Part shown: positions 39,986-53,505 of the stretch, piece after piece
Layout: the number at the start of each line of letters is the position of its first letter
Position numbering within the stretch: the stretch's first letter is position 1
Assembly: GCF_007556605.1 (NCBI RefSeq)
Contig: NZ_VJND01000002.1
Location: forward strand, 124,001-188,000
DNA: 64,000 nucleotides
Direction of reading: 5' to 3'
DNA from: Tepidimonas sediminis
Lineage (GTDB): Bacteria; Pseudomonadota; Gammaproteobacteria; Burkholderiales; Burkholderiaceae_C
The notes under the pieces: model-generated
What the model was told of the DNA's origin: nothing
What the model saw: the letters and a program-made list of their open reading frames with translations, nothing else
The model's database searches: none
Translations under genes and position numbers: made by a program

Positions 39986-40228
39986 ATGACGTCCCCGCCC
40001 CCGGATCGCCGGCGTCTGACGCTGGCCGAGGCGCTGCGCCGCCAGCCGGCCGGCGCGCCGGTGCCGTCACCGTGCGTCGGTGTCTGCCGCATCGACGACG
40101 CCACGGGCCTGTGCGCCGGCTGCTGGCGCACGCTGGACGAGATCGCCGCCTGGGGCGGCAGCGACGACGCCACCCGTCGCCGCATCTGGCAGGCGGTGGA
40201 GGCGCGGCAGGCCGCCGCCGCGCGCTGA
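39986..40228 (+). CDS. DUF1289-family small cysteine-rich protein
   Basis: An 80-residue protein. The family pattern SPCVGVCRIDDATGLCAGCWRTLDEIAAW is visible in part as PCVGVCRID and GLCAGCWRTL, giving four cysteines spaced to bind a metal or Fe-S cluster. Function of DUF1289 proteins is unknown; they are common in proteobacteria. It is the last gene before the 206-base gap upstream of the formate dehydrogenase operon. Confidence 0.83.
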   Translation: MTSPPPDRRRLTLAEALRRQPAGAPVPSPCVGVCRIDDATGLCAGCWRTLDEIAAWGGSDDATRRRIWQAVEARQAAAAR

Positions 40229-40371
40229 AGGCCCGCCGCTGGCGCGGCGCGTGACCGGGGGGCTGGCGCCGCGGCCCGAAACCCGGGATGATTCGACCGG
40301 GCCGGCCCTTGTGTGGCGGCTGCCGCGCCGCCCTCATCGGCGCGGGCCGGGCGCCTCAGCGGCCGAGGCAC

Positions 40372-40390
40372 ATGCATGAAAATGCATAAT
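40372..40390 (+). promoter_or_regulatory. Candidate fdh promoter with repeated ATGCAT
   Basis: In the 206-base gap before fdhB, two ATGCAT motifs (40372-40377 and 40382-40387) are separated by GAAA, and CATAAT (40385-40390), a 5/6 match to the -10 consensus, overlaps the second. No -35 match is found, suggesting an activator-dependent promoter. The rest of the gap is G+C-rich with no gene that I can see. Confidence 0.45.
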
Positions 40391-40434
40391 CGTGACCAAA
40401 AGCCGGGGTTCGTCCCGCTTCAAGAGGATGTGGC

Positions 40435-42195
40435 ATGAATCATGATGCATTGGAAGGCGCTGCGCGACCGCGTGGCGGGCGTCCGTTTCCCAAGGGGCGG
40501 ACGCCGACGCCGCAGGCCCGCGCCACGGTGGCCCGGCTGTGCGCGGGACTCGAGCCGCGGCGCGACCTGCTGATCGAGCACCTGCACCGGCTGCAGGATG
40601 CGCTGGGCGGGCTCACGCGCGACGTGCTGGCGGCGCTGGCCGAGCGGCTGCGCCTGAGCCAGGCCGAGGTCTACGAGGTCGCCACCTTCTACCACCACTT
40701 CCGTGTGCTGGAGGAGGCCGAGGCGCCGCCGCGCGTGACGGTGCGCGTCTGCACCAGCCTGCCGTGCGCACTGGCCGGCGCCGAGGGGCTGCTGGCGCGC
40801 GTGCGCGCCGCGCTGGCCGCGGACGACGGCGTGGCGGTGGAGGCGGTGCCCTGCATCGGCCAATGCCACGCGGCGCCCGCGGCCTGCGTCGGCCGCCGGC
40901 AGGTGGCGCCGGCCGAGGAAGAGGCGGTGGTGGCGCTGGCCCGCGCCGGCGCGACCGCGCCACGCCGTGCCCCGGCGCACGGCGCGCCGCCGCAGCCGCA
41001 CGACTACGCGCAGCTGGAGCGCCTGCTGCGCGGCGAGCTGCGCCCGATCGACGTGCTGCGCGAGCTGGAGGCCAGCGGCCTGCGCGGACTGGGCGGGGCG
41101 GGCTTTCCGGCCTGGCGCAAGTGGGCCACGGTTGCCGGCCAGCCGGGGCCGCGCCACGGCGTCGTCAACGTCGACGAGGGCGAGGTCGGCACCTTCAAGG
41201 ACTGGCACCTGCTGGCGCACGACCCGCGCCCGGCGCTGGAGGGCATGCTCATCGCCGCCGCCGTGGTGGGCCTGCGCCACCTGTGGATCTACGTGCGCGA
41301 CGAGTACCCGGACGTGCACGCGCTGCTGGAGGAGGAGCTGCGGGCGCTGCGCGAGCGCCTGGCCGTCTGGCAGCAGCGCCACCCGCATGCCTTCGGCGAC
41401 CCGGACGCCCCCCGCCCGGACGGCACGCGCGCGCTGCTGCCGGCAGGCGGGCCGGCGATCGAGCTGCGCCGCGGCGCCGGCGCCTACGTCTGCGGCGAGG
41501 AGTCGGCGCTGATCGAGTCGCTCGAGGGCAAGCGCGGCCTGCCGCGCCTGCGCCCGCCGATCGTCGCCCAGCGCGGCGTCTTCGGCCGTCCGACGCTGGC
41601 GCACAACGTCGAGACGCTGGCGTGGCTGCCGACGCTGCTGCGTGACGGCGGCGCGGCCTGGGCGGCCGGCGGCGTGCGCGGCCGCTCCGGCTGGCGGCGC
41701 TACAGCGTCAGCGGCCGCGTGCGCCGGCCCGGCTGCTACCTGCGCCCGGCCGGCACCACGCTGCGCGAGCTGATCGAGGCCGCCGGCGGCATGGCCGACG
41801 GTCACGAGCTGTACGCCTTCCTGCCGGGCGGCGCCTCCGGCGGCATCCTGCCGGCGGCGCTGGCCGACGAGCCGCTGGACTTCGACACGCTGGCCGCGCA
41901 CGGCGCCTTCGTCGGCTCGATGGCGGTGGTGGTGCTGTCGCAGGCCGACCGCGCGCGCGACGCCGCGGCGTCGCTGCTGCGCTTCTTCGCGCACGAATCC
42001 TGCGGCCAGTGCACGCCGTGCCGTGCCGGCACCGCGCAGGCGCTGGCGCTGCTGCAGGACGAGGTGTGGGACCGCGAGCGCCTGGCGGACCTGTCGCAGG
42101 TGATGCGCGAGGCCTCCATCTGCGGGCTGGGGCAGGCCGCGCCCAACCCGTTCGACAGCGTGCTGCGCTTCTTTTCGCATGAGGTGACGCGATGA
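40435..42195 (+). CDS. fdhB: NAD-dependent formate dehydrogenase, NuoE-NuoF fusion (diaphorase) subunit
   Basis: A 586-residue fusion. Residues 1 to about 165 are NuoE-like with the [2Fe-2S] cysteines in CTSLPC and CIGQC. The remainder is NuoF-like: FMN/NADH site GLGGAGFPAWRKW and VVNVDEGEVGTFKDW, then the N3-type [4Fe-4S] cluster ESCGQCTPCR with a fourth cysteine in ASICGLGQ. It would take electrons from FdhA and reduce NAD+. A NuoE-NuoF fusion paired with one large subunit is the layout of FDH1 in methylotrophs. AAGAGG precedes the ATG; it overlaps fdhA by 4 bases. Confidence 0.9.
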   Translation: MNHDALEGAARPRGGRPFPKGRTPTPQARATVARLCAGLEPRRDLLIEHLHRLQDALGGLTRDVLAALAERLRLSQAEVYEVATFYHHFRVLEEAEAPPRVTVRVCTSLPCALAGAEGLLARVRAALAADDGVAVEAVPCIGQCHAAPAACVGRRQVAPAEEEAVVALARAGATAPRRAPAHGAPPQPHDYAQLERLLRGELRPIDVLRELEASGLRGLGGAGFPAWRKWATVAGQPGPRHGVVNVDEGEVGTFKDWHLLAHDPRPALEGMLIAAAVVGLRHLWIYVRDEYPDVHALLEEELRALRERLAVWQQRHPHAFGDPDAPRPDGTRALLPAGGPAIELRRGAGAYVCGEESALIESLEGKRGLPRLRPPIVAQRGVFGRPTLAHNVETLAWLPTLLRDGGAAWAAGGVRGRSGWRRYSVSGRVRRPGCYLRPAGTTLRELIEAAGGMADGHELYAFLPGGASGGILPAALADEPLDFDTLAAHGAFVGSMAVVVLSQADRARDAAASLLRFFAHESCGQCTPCRAGTAQALALLQDEVWDRERLADLSQVMREASICGLGQAAPNPFDSVLRFFSHEVTR

Positions 42196-45047
42196 ACGCC
42201 CCCGCCGAGGCTGCCGCGATCGAGTTCACGCTGGACGGCCGCGCCGTCGCGGCCCGCCCGGGCGAGACGCTGTGGGACGTGGCGCGCCGCGTCGGCGTCG
42301 AGCTGCCGCACCTGTGCCACCGGCCGGGCCTGCCCCCGGCCGGCAACTGCCGCGCCTGCGTCGTCGAGGTGGCGGGCGAGCGCACGCTCGCGGCCTCGTG
42401 CTGCCGCGCGCCGCAGCCTGGCATGCAGGTGCGCACCGACAGCGAGCGCGCCGTGCGCGCCCGCCGCACGGTGCTGGAGCTGCTGCTGGCCGACGCGCCC
42501 GGCAGCGCGGAGCTGAAGCTGGACAGCGAGCTGGCCCACTGGGCGCAGCGCGCCGGGGCGGCGGCCGGCCGCTGGCCGGCGCGCGGGGCGGTGCAGGCGC
42601 ACGCGGCGCCCGACGCCAGCCACCCGGCCTTCACCGTGCGGCTGGACGCCTGCATCCAGTGCACGCGCTGCGTGCGCGCCTGCCGCGACGTGCAGGGCAA
42701 CGACGTGCTGGGCCTGGCCGGCCGCGGCGGCCACGCGCGCATCGTCTTCGACCAGGGCGACCGCGTGGCCGACAGCACCTGCGTGGCCTGCGGCGAGTGC
42801 GTGCAGGCCTGTCCGACCGGCGCGCTGGCGCCGGCCAACGGTGCCTACGCGCGCCGCGCCGAGCGCGTGGTGCGCTCGGTGTGCCCGTTCTGTGGCGTCG
42901 GCTGCGCGGTGGATCTGCACGTGCGCGGCGGACGGCTGGAGCGCGTCGACGGCGCCCCCGGGCCGGCCAACGACGGCCGGCTGTGCGTCAAGGGCCGCTT
43001 CGGCATGGACTACGTGCACCATCCGCAGCGCCTGACCACGCCGCTGATCCGCCGCGCCGACGCGCCCAAGGACCCGTCGCTGCTGACGCGCGGGCCGGAC
43101 GGCCGCCCGGATCCCGCGGCGCTGCGGGCGCAGTTCCGCCCCGCCACGTGGGAGGAGGCGCTGGACGTCGCCGCCGCCGGGCTCGCCCGCGTGCGCGACG
43201 CCGCGCGCGCGCAGGGCCTGCGCGGCCGCGCGGTGCCGGTGGCGGGCTTCGGCTCGGCCAAGGGCAGCAACGAGGAGGCCTACCTGTTCCAGAAGCTGCT
43301 GCGCAGCGCCTTCGGCACGCACAACGTCGACCACTGCACGCGCCTGTGCCACGCCTCCAGCGTCGCGGCGCTGATGGAGGGCATCGGCAGCGGCGCGGTC
43401 AGCAACCCGGTGCGCGACTGCGCGCACGCCGACCTCATCCTGGTGATCGGCGCCAACCCGGTGCAGAACCACCCGGTGGCGGCCACCTGGATCAAGAACG
43501 CCGTGCGCCGCGGCGCGCGCCTGGTGCTGGCCGACCCGCGCCGCACCGAACTGGCGCGTCACGCCTGGCGCACGCTCACCTTCACCCCCGGCACCGACGT
43601 GGCGCTGCTCAACGCGCTGCTGCACGTCATCGTCACCGAGGGGCTGGTCGACGAGGCCTTCGTCGCGCAGCGCGTGCGCCCCGGCGACCTCGAGGCGCTG
43701 CGCGCGCACCTGCAGGCCTTCAGCCCGGAGGCGATGGCGCCGATCTGCGGCATCGACGCCGCCACGCTGCGCGAGGTGGCGCGCGCCTACGCCACGGCGC
43801 CGGCGGCGATGATCTTCTGGGGCATGGGGGTGGCGCAGCACGCCCACGGCACCGAAAACGCGCGCGCGCTGATCGCGCTGGCGCTGCTGACCGGCCAGAT
43901 CGGCCGCCCCGGCACGGGGCTGCACCCGCTGCGCGGCCAGAACAACGTGCAGGGCGCCAGCGACGCCGGGCTGATTCCGATGGTGCTGCCGGACTACCGC
44001 CGGGTGGCCGACCCGGGCGCGCGCGCCGCCGCCGAGGCCGCCTGGGGCCTGCCGTCCGGCTTCCTGCCCGAGGAGCCCGGCCTGACGGTGGTGGAGATCC
44101 TCGACGCCGCCCACGAGGGCCGCATCCACGCGATGCTGATCCAGGGCGAAAACCCGGCGATGAGCGACCCCGACGCGGCGCACGCGCGCGCCGCGCTGGC
44201 GCGGCTGCAGCACCTGGTGGTGATCGACATCTTCCTGACCGAGACCGCGGCGCTGGCCGACGTGGTGCTGCCCGCCACCGCCTGGCCGGAGAAGACCGGC
44301 AGTGTCACCAACACCGACCGGCTGGTGCAGCTCGGCCGCCCGGCGCTGGCGCCGCCCGGACAGGCACGCGCCGACGCCTGGATCCTGGAGCAGCTGGCGC
44401 GCCGGCTGGGGCTGGACTGGGACTACGGCATCGACCCGCTGGGCGGCGCGCCCGAGCCGGGCAGCGGCATCGGCCGCGTGTTCGACGAGATGGCCGGGCT
44501 GATGCCGGCGCTTTCCGGGCTGTCGTGGGCGCGGCTGCTGCGCGTCGGCGCCATCACGCACCCGGTGCCTTCCCCGGACGACCCCGGCCACCCGATCGTC
44601 TTCACCGAGCGCTTTCCGACCGCCGACGGGCGCGCGCGCCTGGTGCCGGCGCGGCTGGTGTCGCCTGCCGAGGATCCGGACGCCGCCTATCCCTACGTGC
44701 TGATCACCGGCCGTCAGCTCGAGCACTGGCACACCGGCGCGATGACGCGCCGCAGCGCGGTGCTGGACGCGCTGGAGCCGGCGCCGCACGTCAGCCTGCA
44801 TCCGGCGCTGCTGGCACGGCTTGGCCTGCGCGCCGGCCAGCCGGTGCGCCTGCGCACGCGGCGCGGCAGCGTCACGGTGGCCACACGCGCCGACGAGGCG
44901 GTGCCCGACGGCGTGGCGTTCCTGCCGTTTGCCTACGCCGAGGCGGCGGCCAACCTGCTGACGATCGCGGCGCTCGATCCGGTGGCCAAGATCGCCGAGG
45001 TCAAGCACTGCGCGGTGGCGATCGAGCCGGTGGCGGTCGACGCTTGA
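42192..45047 (+). CDS. fdhA: Formate dehydrogenase, molybdopterin-containing alpha subunit
   Basis: A 951-residue molybdoenzyme. In order: an N-terminal [2Fe-2S] domain (LCHRPGLPPAGNCRACVV), NuoG-like region, two [4Fe-4S] clusters (CIQCTRCVRAC; CVACGECVQAC), the Mo-proximal cluster starting at Cys231 (CPFCGVGC), the molybdopterin core and a C-terminal dinucleotide-binding domain (GRQLEHWHTGAMTRRS). The catalytic ligand is Cys386 in VDHCTRLCHASSV, a cysteine and not selenocysteine. It oxidises formate to CO2 in the cytoplasm (no Tat signal). The accessory fdhD is not in the window; modABC lies 8 kb away. Confidence 0.94.
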   Translation: MNAPAEAAAIEFTLDGRAVAARPGETLWDVARRVGVELPHLCHRPGLPPAGNCRACVVEVAGERTLAASCCRAPQPGMQVRTDSERAVRARRTVLELLLADAPGSAELKLDSELAHWAQRAGAAAGRWPARGAVQAHAAPDASHPAFTVRLDACIQCTRCVRACRDVQGNDVLGLAGRGGHARIVFDQGDRVADSTCVACGECVQACPTGALAPANGAYARRAERVVRSVCPFCGVGCAVDLHVRGGRLERVDGAPGPANDGRLCVKGRFGMDYVHHPQRLTTPLIRRADAPKDPSLLTRGPDGRPDPAALRAQFRPATWEEALDVAAAGLARVRDAARAQGLRGRAVPVAGFGSAKGSNEEAYLFQKLLRSAFGTHNVDHCTRLCHASSVAALMEGIGSGAVSNPVRDCAHADLILVIGANPVQNHPVAATWIKNAVRRGARLVLADPRRTELARHAWRTLTFTPGTDVALLNALLHVIVTEGLVDEAFVAQRVRPGDLEALRAHLQAFSPEAMAPICGIDAATLREVARAYATAPAAMIFWGMGVAQHAHGTENARALIALALLTGQIGRPGTGLHPLRGQNNVQGASDAGLIPMVLPDYRRVADPGARAAAEAAWGLPSGFLPEEPGLTVVEILDAAHEGRIHAMLIQGENPAMSDPDAAHARAALARLQHLVVIDIFLTETAALADVVLPATAWPEKTGSVTNTDRLVQLGRPALAPPGQARADAWILEQLARRLGLDWDYGIDPLGGAPEPGSGIGRVFDEMAGLMPALSGLSWARLLRVGAITHPVPSPDDPGHPIVFTERFPTADGRARLVPARLVSPAEDPDAAYPYVLITGRQLEHWHTGAMTRRSAVLDALEPAPHVSLHPALLARLGLRAGQPVRLRTRRGSVTVATRADEAVPDGVAFLPFAYAEAAANLLTIAALDPVAKIAEVKHCAVAIEPVAVDA

Positions 45048-45057
45048 CGCGGCGCAA
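45044..45057 (+). promoter_or_regulatory. Weak FNR-like box upstream of the universal stress gene
   Basis: TTGACGCGGCGCAA keeps the left half-site TTGA and has one change in the right (GCAA for TCAA). It overlaps the fdhA stop codon. Its centre lies 61.5 bases upstream of the start predicted from TAAGAT at 45100, a class I activator position. Chance occurrence is quite possible. Confidence 0.3.
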
Positions 45058-45099
45058 GCCGTGCCGCCGCCACCGTGCACCGCTGCGGCGGCGCTGGGC

Positions 45100-45105
45100 T
45101 AAGAT
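45100..45105 (+). promoter_or_regulatory. Candidate -10 element of the universal stress protein gene
   Basis: TAAGAT gives a predicted start near 45112 and a 27-base leader that contains an AGGAGG ribosome binding site 7 bases before the ATG. Confidence 0.5.
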
Positions 45106-45138
45106 GGCGCCATCTCACCCCAGGCAGGAGGCATTCCG

Positions 45139-45585
45139 ATGTTCAAGAAGATCCTCGTCCCCGTCGACGGCTCCCGGCTCTCGCACGCGGCGGGCGAATT
45201 CGCCGCCGACCTGGCGCGCCAGCACGGCGCGCAGGTGATCGGCGTCTACGTCATCGACCCGTTCCCCTACATCGGCATCGGCGACGCCTCGGCCGTGGGG
45301 CTGCAGGCCTACCTGGCCGAGGCCAAGGCGGCCGCCACCCAGGCGCTGGAGGATCTGCGCCAGGCGTGCGCGCAGCGCGGCGTACCGTTCGCCGGCGACA
45401 CCATCGAGCGCAACGTCGTCTACGAGGGCATCCTCGAGACGTGCGACACCGAGGGCTGCGACCTGATCGTGATGGCCTCGCACGGCCGCAAGGGCGTGCA
45501 GGCGCTGATCCTGGGCAGCGTGGCGCAGAAGGTGCTCACGCACGCCAAGGTGCCGGTGCTGGTGGTCAAGCCTGCCGCCACTTGA
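45139..45585 (+). CDS. Universal stress protein (UspA family)
   Basis: A 148-residue single-domain Usp. It opens with KKILVPVDGSRLS and carries the ATP-binding pattern MASHGRKGVQALILGSVAQKVL, matching G-2x-G-9x-G(S), so it is of the ATP-binding (MJ0577-like) class. Such proteins help survival under energy or oxygen stress. A strong AGGAGG precedes the ATG. Its last 20 bases overlap the 3' end of the convergent thioredoxin-fold gene. Confidence 0.92.
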   Translation: MFKKILVPVDGSRLSHAAGEFAADLARQHGAQVIGVYVIDPFPYIGIGDASAVGLQAYLAEAKAAATQALEDLRQACAQRGVPFAGDTIERNVVYEGILETCDTEGCDLIVMASHGRKGVQALILGSVAQKVLTHAKVPVLVVKPAAT

Positions 45586-46120
45586 TCGAGCAGCCGATGC
45601 TGGCGACCTGCTCGCGCGGGCCCTGGCCCGTGGCGGCGATCAGCTTCATCGCCTCCAGCAGGTCGCACGGCGTGCCCTCCGGCGCGGTCTCCTTGCGCGA
45701 GGCGTCGAAGCGGCCGCGGTACTGCAGCTCGTCGGCGGCGTTGAGGCCGAAGAAGTCCGGCGTGCACACCGCGCCCCAGGCGCGCGCCACGTCCTGCGAC
45801 TCGTCGTACAGGTACGGGAACGGAAAGCCGCGCTCGCGCGCGACGCGCTGCATCTGCTCGAAGGAGTCCTCCGGGTAGGCGGTGGCGTCGTTGGACGAGA
45901 TCGCCGCCACGCCGATGCCCAGCTCGAGCAGCTGGCGCGTCACCGGCACCAGCCGCGGCAGGATCGCCTGCACGTACGGGCAGTGGTTGCAGATGAACAT
46001 CACCAGCGTGCCCTTGGGGCCGCGCACGTCCTCGTAGCGCCAGCGCCGGCCGTCGACACCGGGCAGGTCGAAGCCAGGGGCCTTCCAGCCAAAGTCGCAC
46101 ACGGGGGGGATGGCTGCCAT
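45566..46120 (-). CDS. Thioredoxin-fold (AhpC/TSA-Redoxin-like) protein
   Basis: A 184-residue protein with a thioredoxin/peroxiredoxin fold. The N-terminal CNHC motif (Cys44-Cys47 in VMFICNHCPYVQ) lies after the first strand, followed by the AAISSNDATAYPEDS segment and the cis-proline-type loop GAVCTPDFFGLNA. No signal peptide is present, so it is cytoplasmic. The family reduces disulfides or peroxides; the partner is unknown. It overlaps uspA by 20 bases tail to tail. Confidence 0.85.
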   Translation of the reverse strand: MAAIPPVCDFGWKAPGFDLPGVDGRRWRYEDVRGPKGTLVMFICNHCPYVQAILPRLVPVTRQLLELGIGVAAISSNDATAYPEDSFEQMQRVARERGFPFPYLYDESQDVARAWGAVCTPDFFGLNAADELQYRGRFDASRKETAPEGTPCDLLEAMKLIAATGQGPREQVASIGCSIKWRQA

Positions 46121-46223
46121 CGGTTCGTCGCTCCTCGGGAGTGAAACCAGGTTACAGAAGCGCAGTGTAACGGCCCCCGCCCGGGTGTGCAGCGGCCTCG
46201 CCCCGGGGTCATCCGGGCGCTCC

Positions 46224-46229
46224 TAGAAT
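46224..46229 (+). promoter_or_regulatory. Candidate -10 element of the double uvrA
   Basis: TAGAAT ends 28 bases before the ATG at 46258 and overlaps an in-frame ATG at 46228, which is why the downstream ATG is preferred. No LexA (SOS) box of the CTGT-N8-ACAG type is visible in the gap. Confidence 0.45.
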
Positions 46230-46257
46230 GTCGGGCCACTCCGCCGCCGTGCCTGCC

Positions 46258-52041
<5,784 letters not shown>

Positions 52042-52080
52042 GCGGCGTGCGCGGCCGTGTCCGCGTCGCCCGCACGGGCG

Positions 52081-52386
52081 TCAGGACGTCGAGGCCGGCT
52101 GCGCCACCAGCTTGACGCCCAGCGCCTTGCAGACCCGCAGGATGGTGTCGAAGCGCGGGCTGGCCCCCGGGCGCAAGGCCTTGTAGAGCGCCTCGCGGCC
52201 GAGGCCGGATTCCTTGGCGATCTGCGTCATGCCGCGCGCGCGGGCGATCGTGCCCAGCGCCTGCGCCAGTGCCGATGGATCTTCTTCCTCCAGCACCACC
52301 GACAGGTAGGCGGCGATGTCGGCCTCATCGTGCAGGTATTCGGCCGCATCGAACTCGGGCAGGCTGGTGATGTCGAGTTTGTTCAT
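52081..52386 (-). CDS. higA: HigA-type antitoxin (HTH addiction-module protein)
   Basis: A 101-residue protein of the putative addiction-module antidote family. The N-terminal helices contain EYLHDEADIAAYLSVVLEE, and the HTH is IAKESGLGREALYKALRPG followed by PRFDTILRVCKALGVKL. Its start codon overlaps the stop of a RelE/HigB-like toxin remnant (ATGA), the normal toxin-first order for this family. With the toxin truncated, the antitoxin may be an orphan that still represses its own promoter or neutralises related toxins in trans. Confidence 0.87.
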   Translation of the reverse strand: MNKLDITSLPEFDAAEYLHDEADIAAYLSVVLEEEDPSALAQALGTIARARGMTQIAKESGLGREALYKALRPGASPRFDTILRVCKALGVKLVAQPASTS

Positions 52387-52571
52387 GGGCGATCCTCCAC
52401 CAGAGACGCGGCAACTCTCTGCGCGGCGGCGATGTCGGTTTGCTGGGTGCTCTTGTCGCCGCCTCCGAGCATGACGATCAGCACATCGGCGTGCTGGACG
52501 TAGTCCATCCGCCAGCCGGGACCGAAGTGCTCGCGCATCTCCCACACGCCTTCATTCACCGGCCGGACGCC
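52383..52571 (-). pseudogene. higB: higB/relE-type toxin, 5'-truncated
   Basis: The minus-strand frame reads VRPVNEGVWEMREHFGPGWR, then DYVQHADVLIVMLGGGDKST and QQTDIAAAQRVAASL, which is the C-terminal 60 or so residues of a RelE/HigB addiction toxin (family length about 100). Upstream of about 52571 the frame continues into sequence without family resemblance, and the only nearby start is a GTG at 52559. The N-terminal strand and helices of the toxin are gone, so it is unlikely to be active. The break coincides with the end of the unrecognised frame at 52552-53001. Confidence 0.75.
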
Positions 52572-53001
52572 CCGGCCGGGCGGCCGCCGGGTTGCCTTTG
52601 ACCGACAGCGTGAGCCGCGGCCGCGCGATCGGCGGGCAGCCGTCGCGGTCGGGTTTTCCCAGACGCACCGATGCGACCCGCAGCTCCCCGCGGCCGTAGC
52701 GGGCGATCGCCTCGACCGGCGACGCGGCGTCGCGCACCTGCGCGACCGCGGGCGAGAAGATGAAGCGGCGCGGCTCGTCCGGTCCGGCCTCGGCCCGGTA
52801 GGGGCGCGCGGTGCAGGCGCGGGGGTCGGCGAGAAAGTGCCAACCCTCGATCTCGCGCGGGTTCGGCTGGAAATGCAGCGGCGGGGTCAGGCGCGCGAGG
52901 TTGTCGGCGTCGGGCCGCTGCGGCGGGACCTCAGGAGCTGGACCCTGGCGCCACCTCGTCCGGCCCGTCGTTGGCCTCGTCGTCGGTGTCCAGCCCCGCA
53001 T
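52552..53001 (-). CDS. Unrecognised reading frame, possibly truncated at its 5' end
   Basis: Up to 149 residues with codon use like its neighbours (third positions almost all G/C), so it looks translated. I do not recognise it. Visible stretches are LTPPLHFQPNPREIEGWHFL, RRFIFSPAVAQVRD and LRVASVRLGKP; there is no signal peptide, membrane segment or clear motif. The ATG at 53001 lies inside modE (71-base overlap) and gives an unconvincing basic N-terminus; no other in-frame ATG or GTG follows before the well-formed part. It may be the 3' part of a gene joined to the higB remnant by a deletion. Confidence 0.4.
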   Translation of the reverse strand: MRGWTPTTRPTTGRTRWRQGPAPEVPPQRPDADNLARLTPPLHFQPNPREIEGWHFLADPRACTARPYRAEAGPDEPRRFIFSPAVAQVRDAASPVEAIARYGRGELRVASVRLGKPDRDGCPPIARPRLTLSVKGNPAAARPGRPAGE

Positions 53002-53368
53002 CCTCGCGGATCAGCGTCAGCAGCTCGCGCAACGGCGCTTCCACCGCCGCGGCGGCGCGCGCCTCCACCTCGCGGTACAGCGCCAGCACGCGCCGCCCCA
53101 GCGGCGTCAGCTCCGCGCCGCCGCCGTGGCTGCCGCCGCGCTGCTTGGTCACCAGCGGCTCGACGAAGTCGCGGTTCATCGCCTGCACCAGCGACCAGAC
53201 GCGCTGGTAGCTCATGCCCAGGCGCCGCCCGGCCTCGGCGATCGAGCCGGTCTCGGCGATGCCCTGCAGCACGTCGGCCTTGCCGGGGCCGATCGCCACC
53301 GCGTGCTTGACCTGGATGCGAAAGCGCGTGCGCGTTTCCAGCGGCGAGACGTGCAGGGAGGGCTTCAT
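52931..53368 (-). CDS. modE: ModE-type molybdate-responsive regulator, short form
   Basis: A 145-residue regulator with the ModE N-terminal winged HTH: IGPGKADVLQGIAETGSIAE, RRLGMSYQRVWSLVQAMN, and the wing GGAELTPLGRRVLALYREVE. The C-terminal molybdate-binding MOP domains of E. coli ModE (262 residues) are missing, so molybdate sensing would need another mechanism or partner. The ATG at 53398 is an alternative start (10 more residues). It is divergent from modA, with a candidate operator between them. Confidence 0.87.
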   Translation of the reverse strand: MKPSLHVSPLETRTRFRIQVKHAVAIGPGKADVLQGIAETGSIAEAGRRLGMSYQRVWSLVQAMNRDFVEPLVTKQRGGSHGGGAELTPLGRRVLALYREVEARAAAAVEAPLRELLTLIREDAGLDTDDEANDGPDEVAPGSSS

Positions 53369-53411
53369 GGCGGCAGGGGGAGGTTTCGCGATGGTCATTA
53401 TCTGCCATTGG

Positions 53412-53435
53412 CGATATCGCGATGCTAAGATATCG
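53412..53435 (+). promoter_or_regulatory. Candidate ModE operator over the modA promoter
   Basis: Inverted repeat CGATATC (53412-53418) and GATATCG (53429-53435) separated by 10 bases. The -10-like TAAGAT (53426-53431) for modA overlaps its right arm, a repressing position. It lies between the divergent modE and modA genes. Confidence 0.55.
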
Positions 53436-53505
53436 AGAGCATGTCCGCGAGCGCCTTGCCCGGCCCCGTTCTGCCACCCTCCCGCTGCCTCCCGAGGAGC
53501 CTTCG

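Noticed and set aside
43347-43349. Possible selenocysteine at the formate dehydrogenase active site
   Set aside because: The codon is TGC (cysteine) at residue 386, and no in-frame TGA is found there.
41802-45080. A 1092-codon minus-strand frame opposite fdhA
   Set aside because: Antisense shadow of the formate dehydrogenase alpha gene, which has all cluster and catalytic motifs.
45063-45098. GCCGCCGC...GCGGCGGC inverted repeat after fdhA as a terminator
   Set aside because: The 14-base loop is long, no T-run follows, and such GC repeats arise easily by chance in this composition.
46228-46257. ATG at 46228 as the uvrA start
   Set aside because: It overlaps the TAGAAT -10 element, so it would not be transcribed from that promoter; homology begins after the ATG at 46258.
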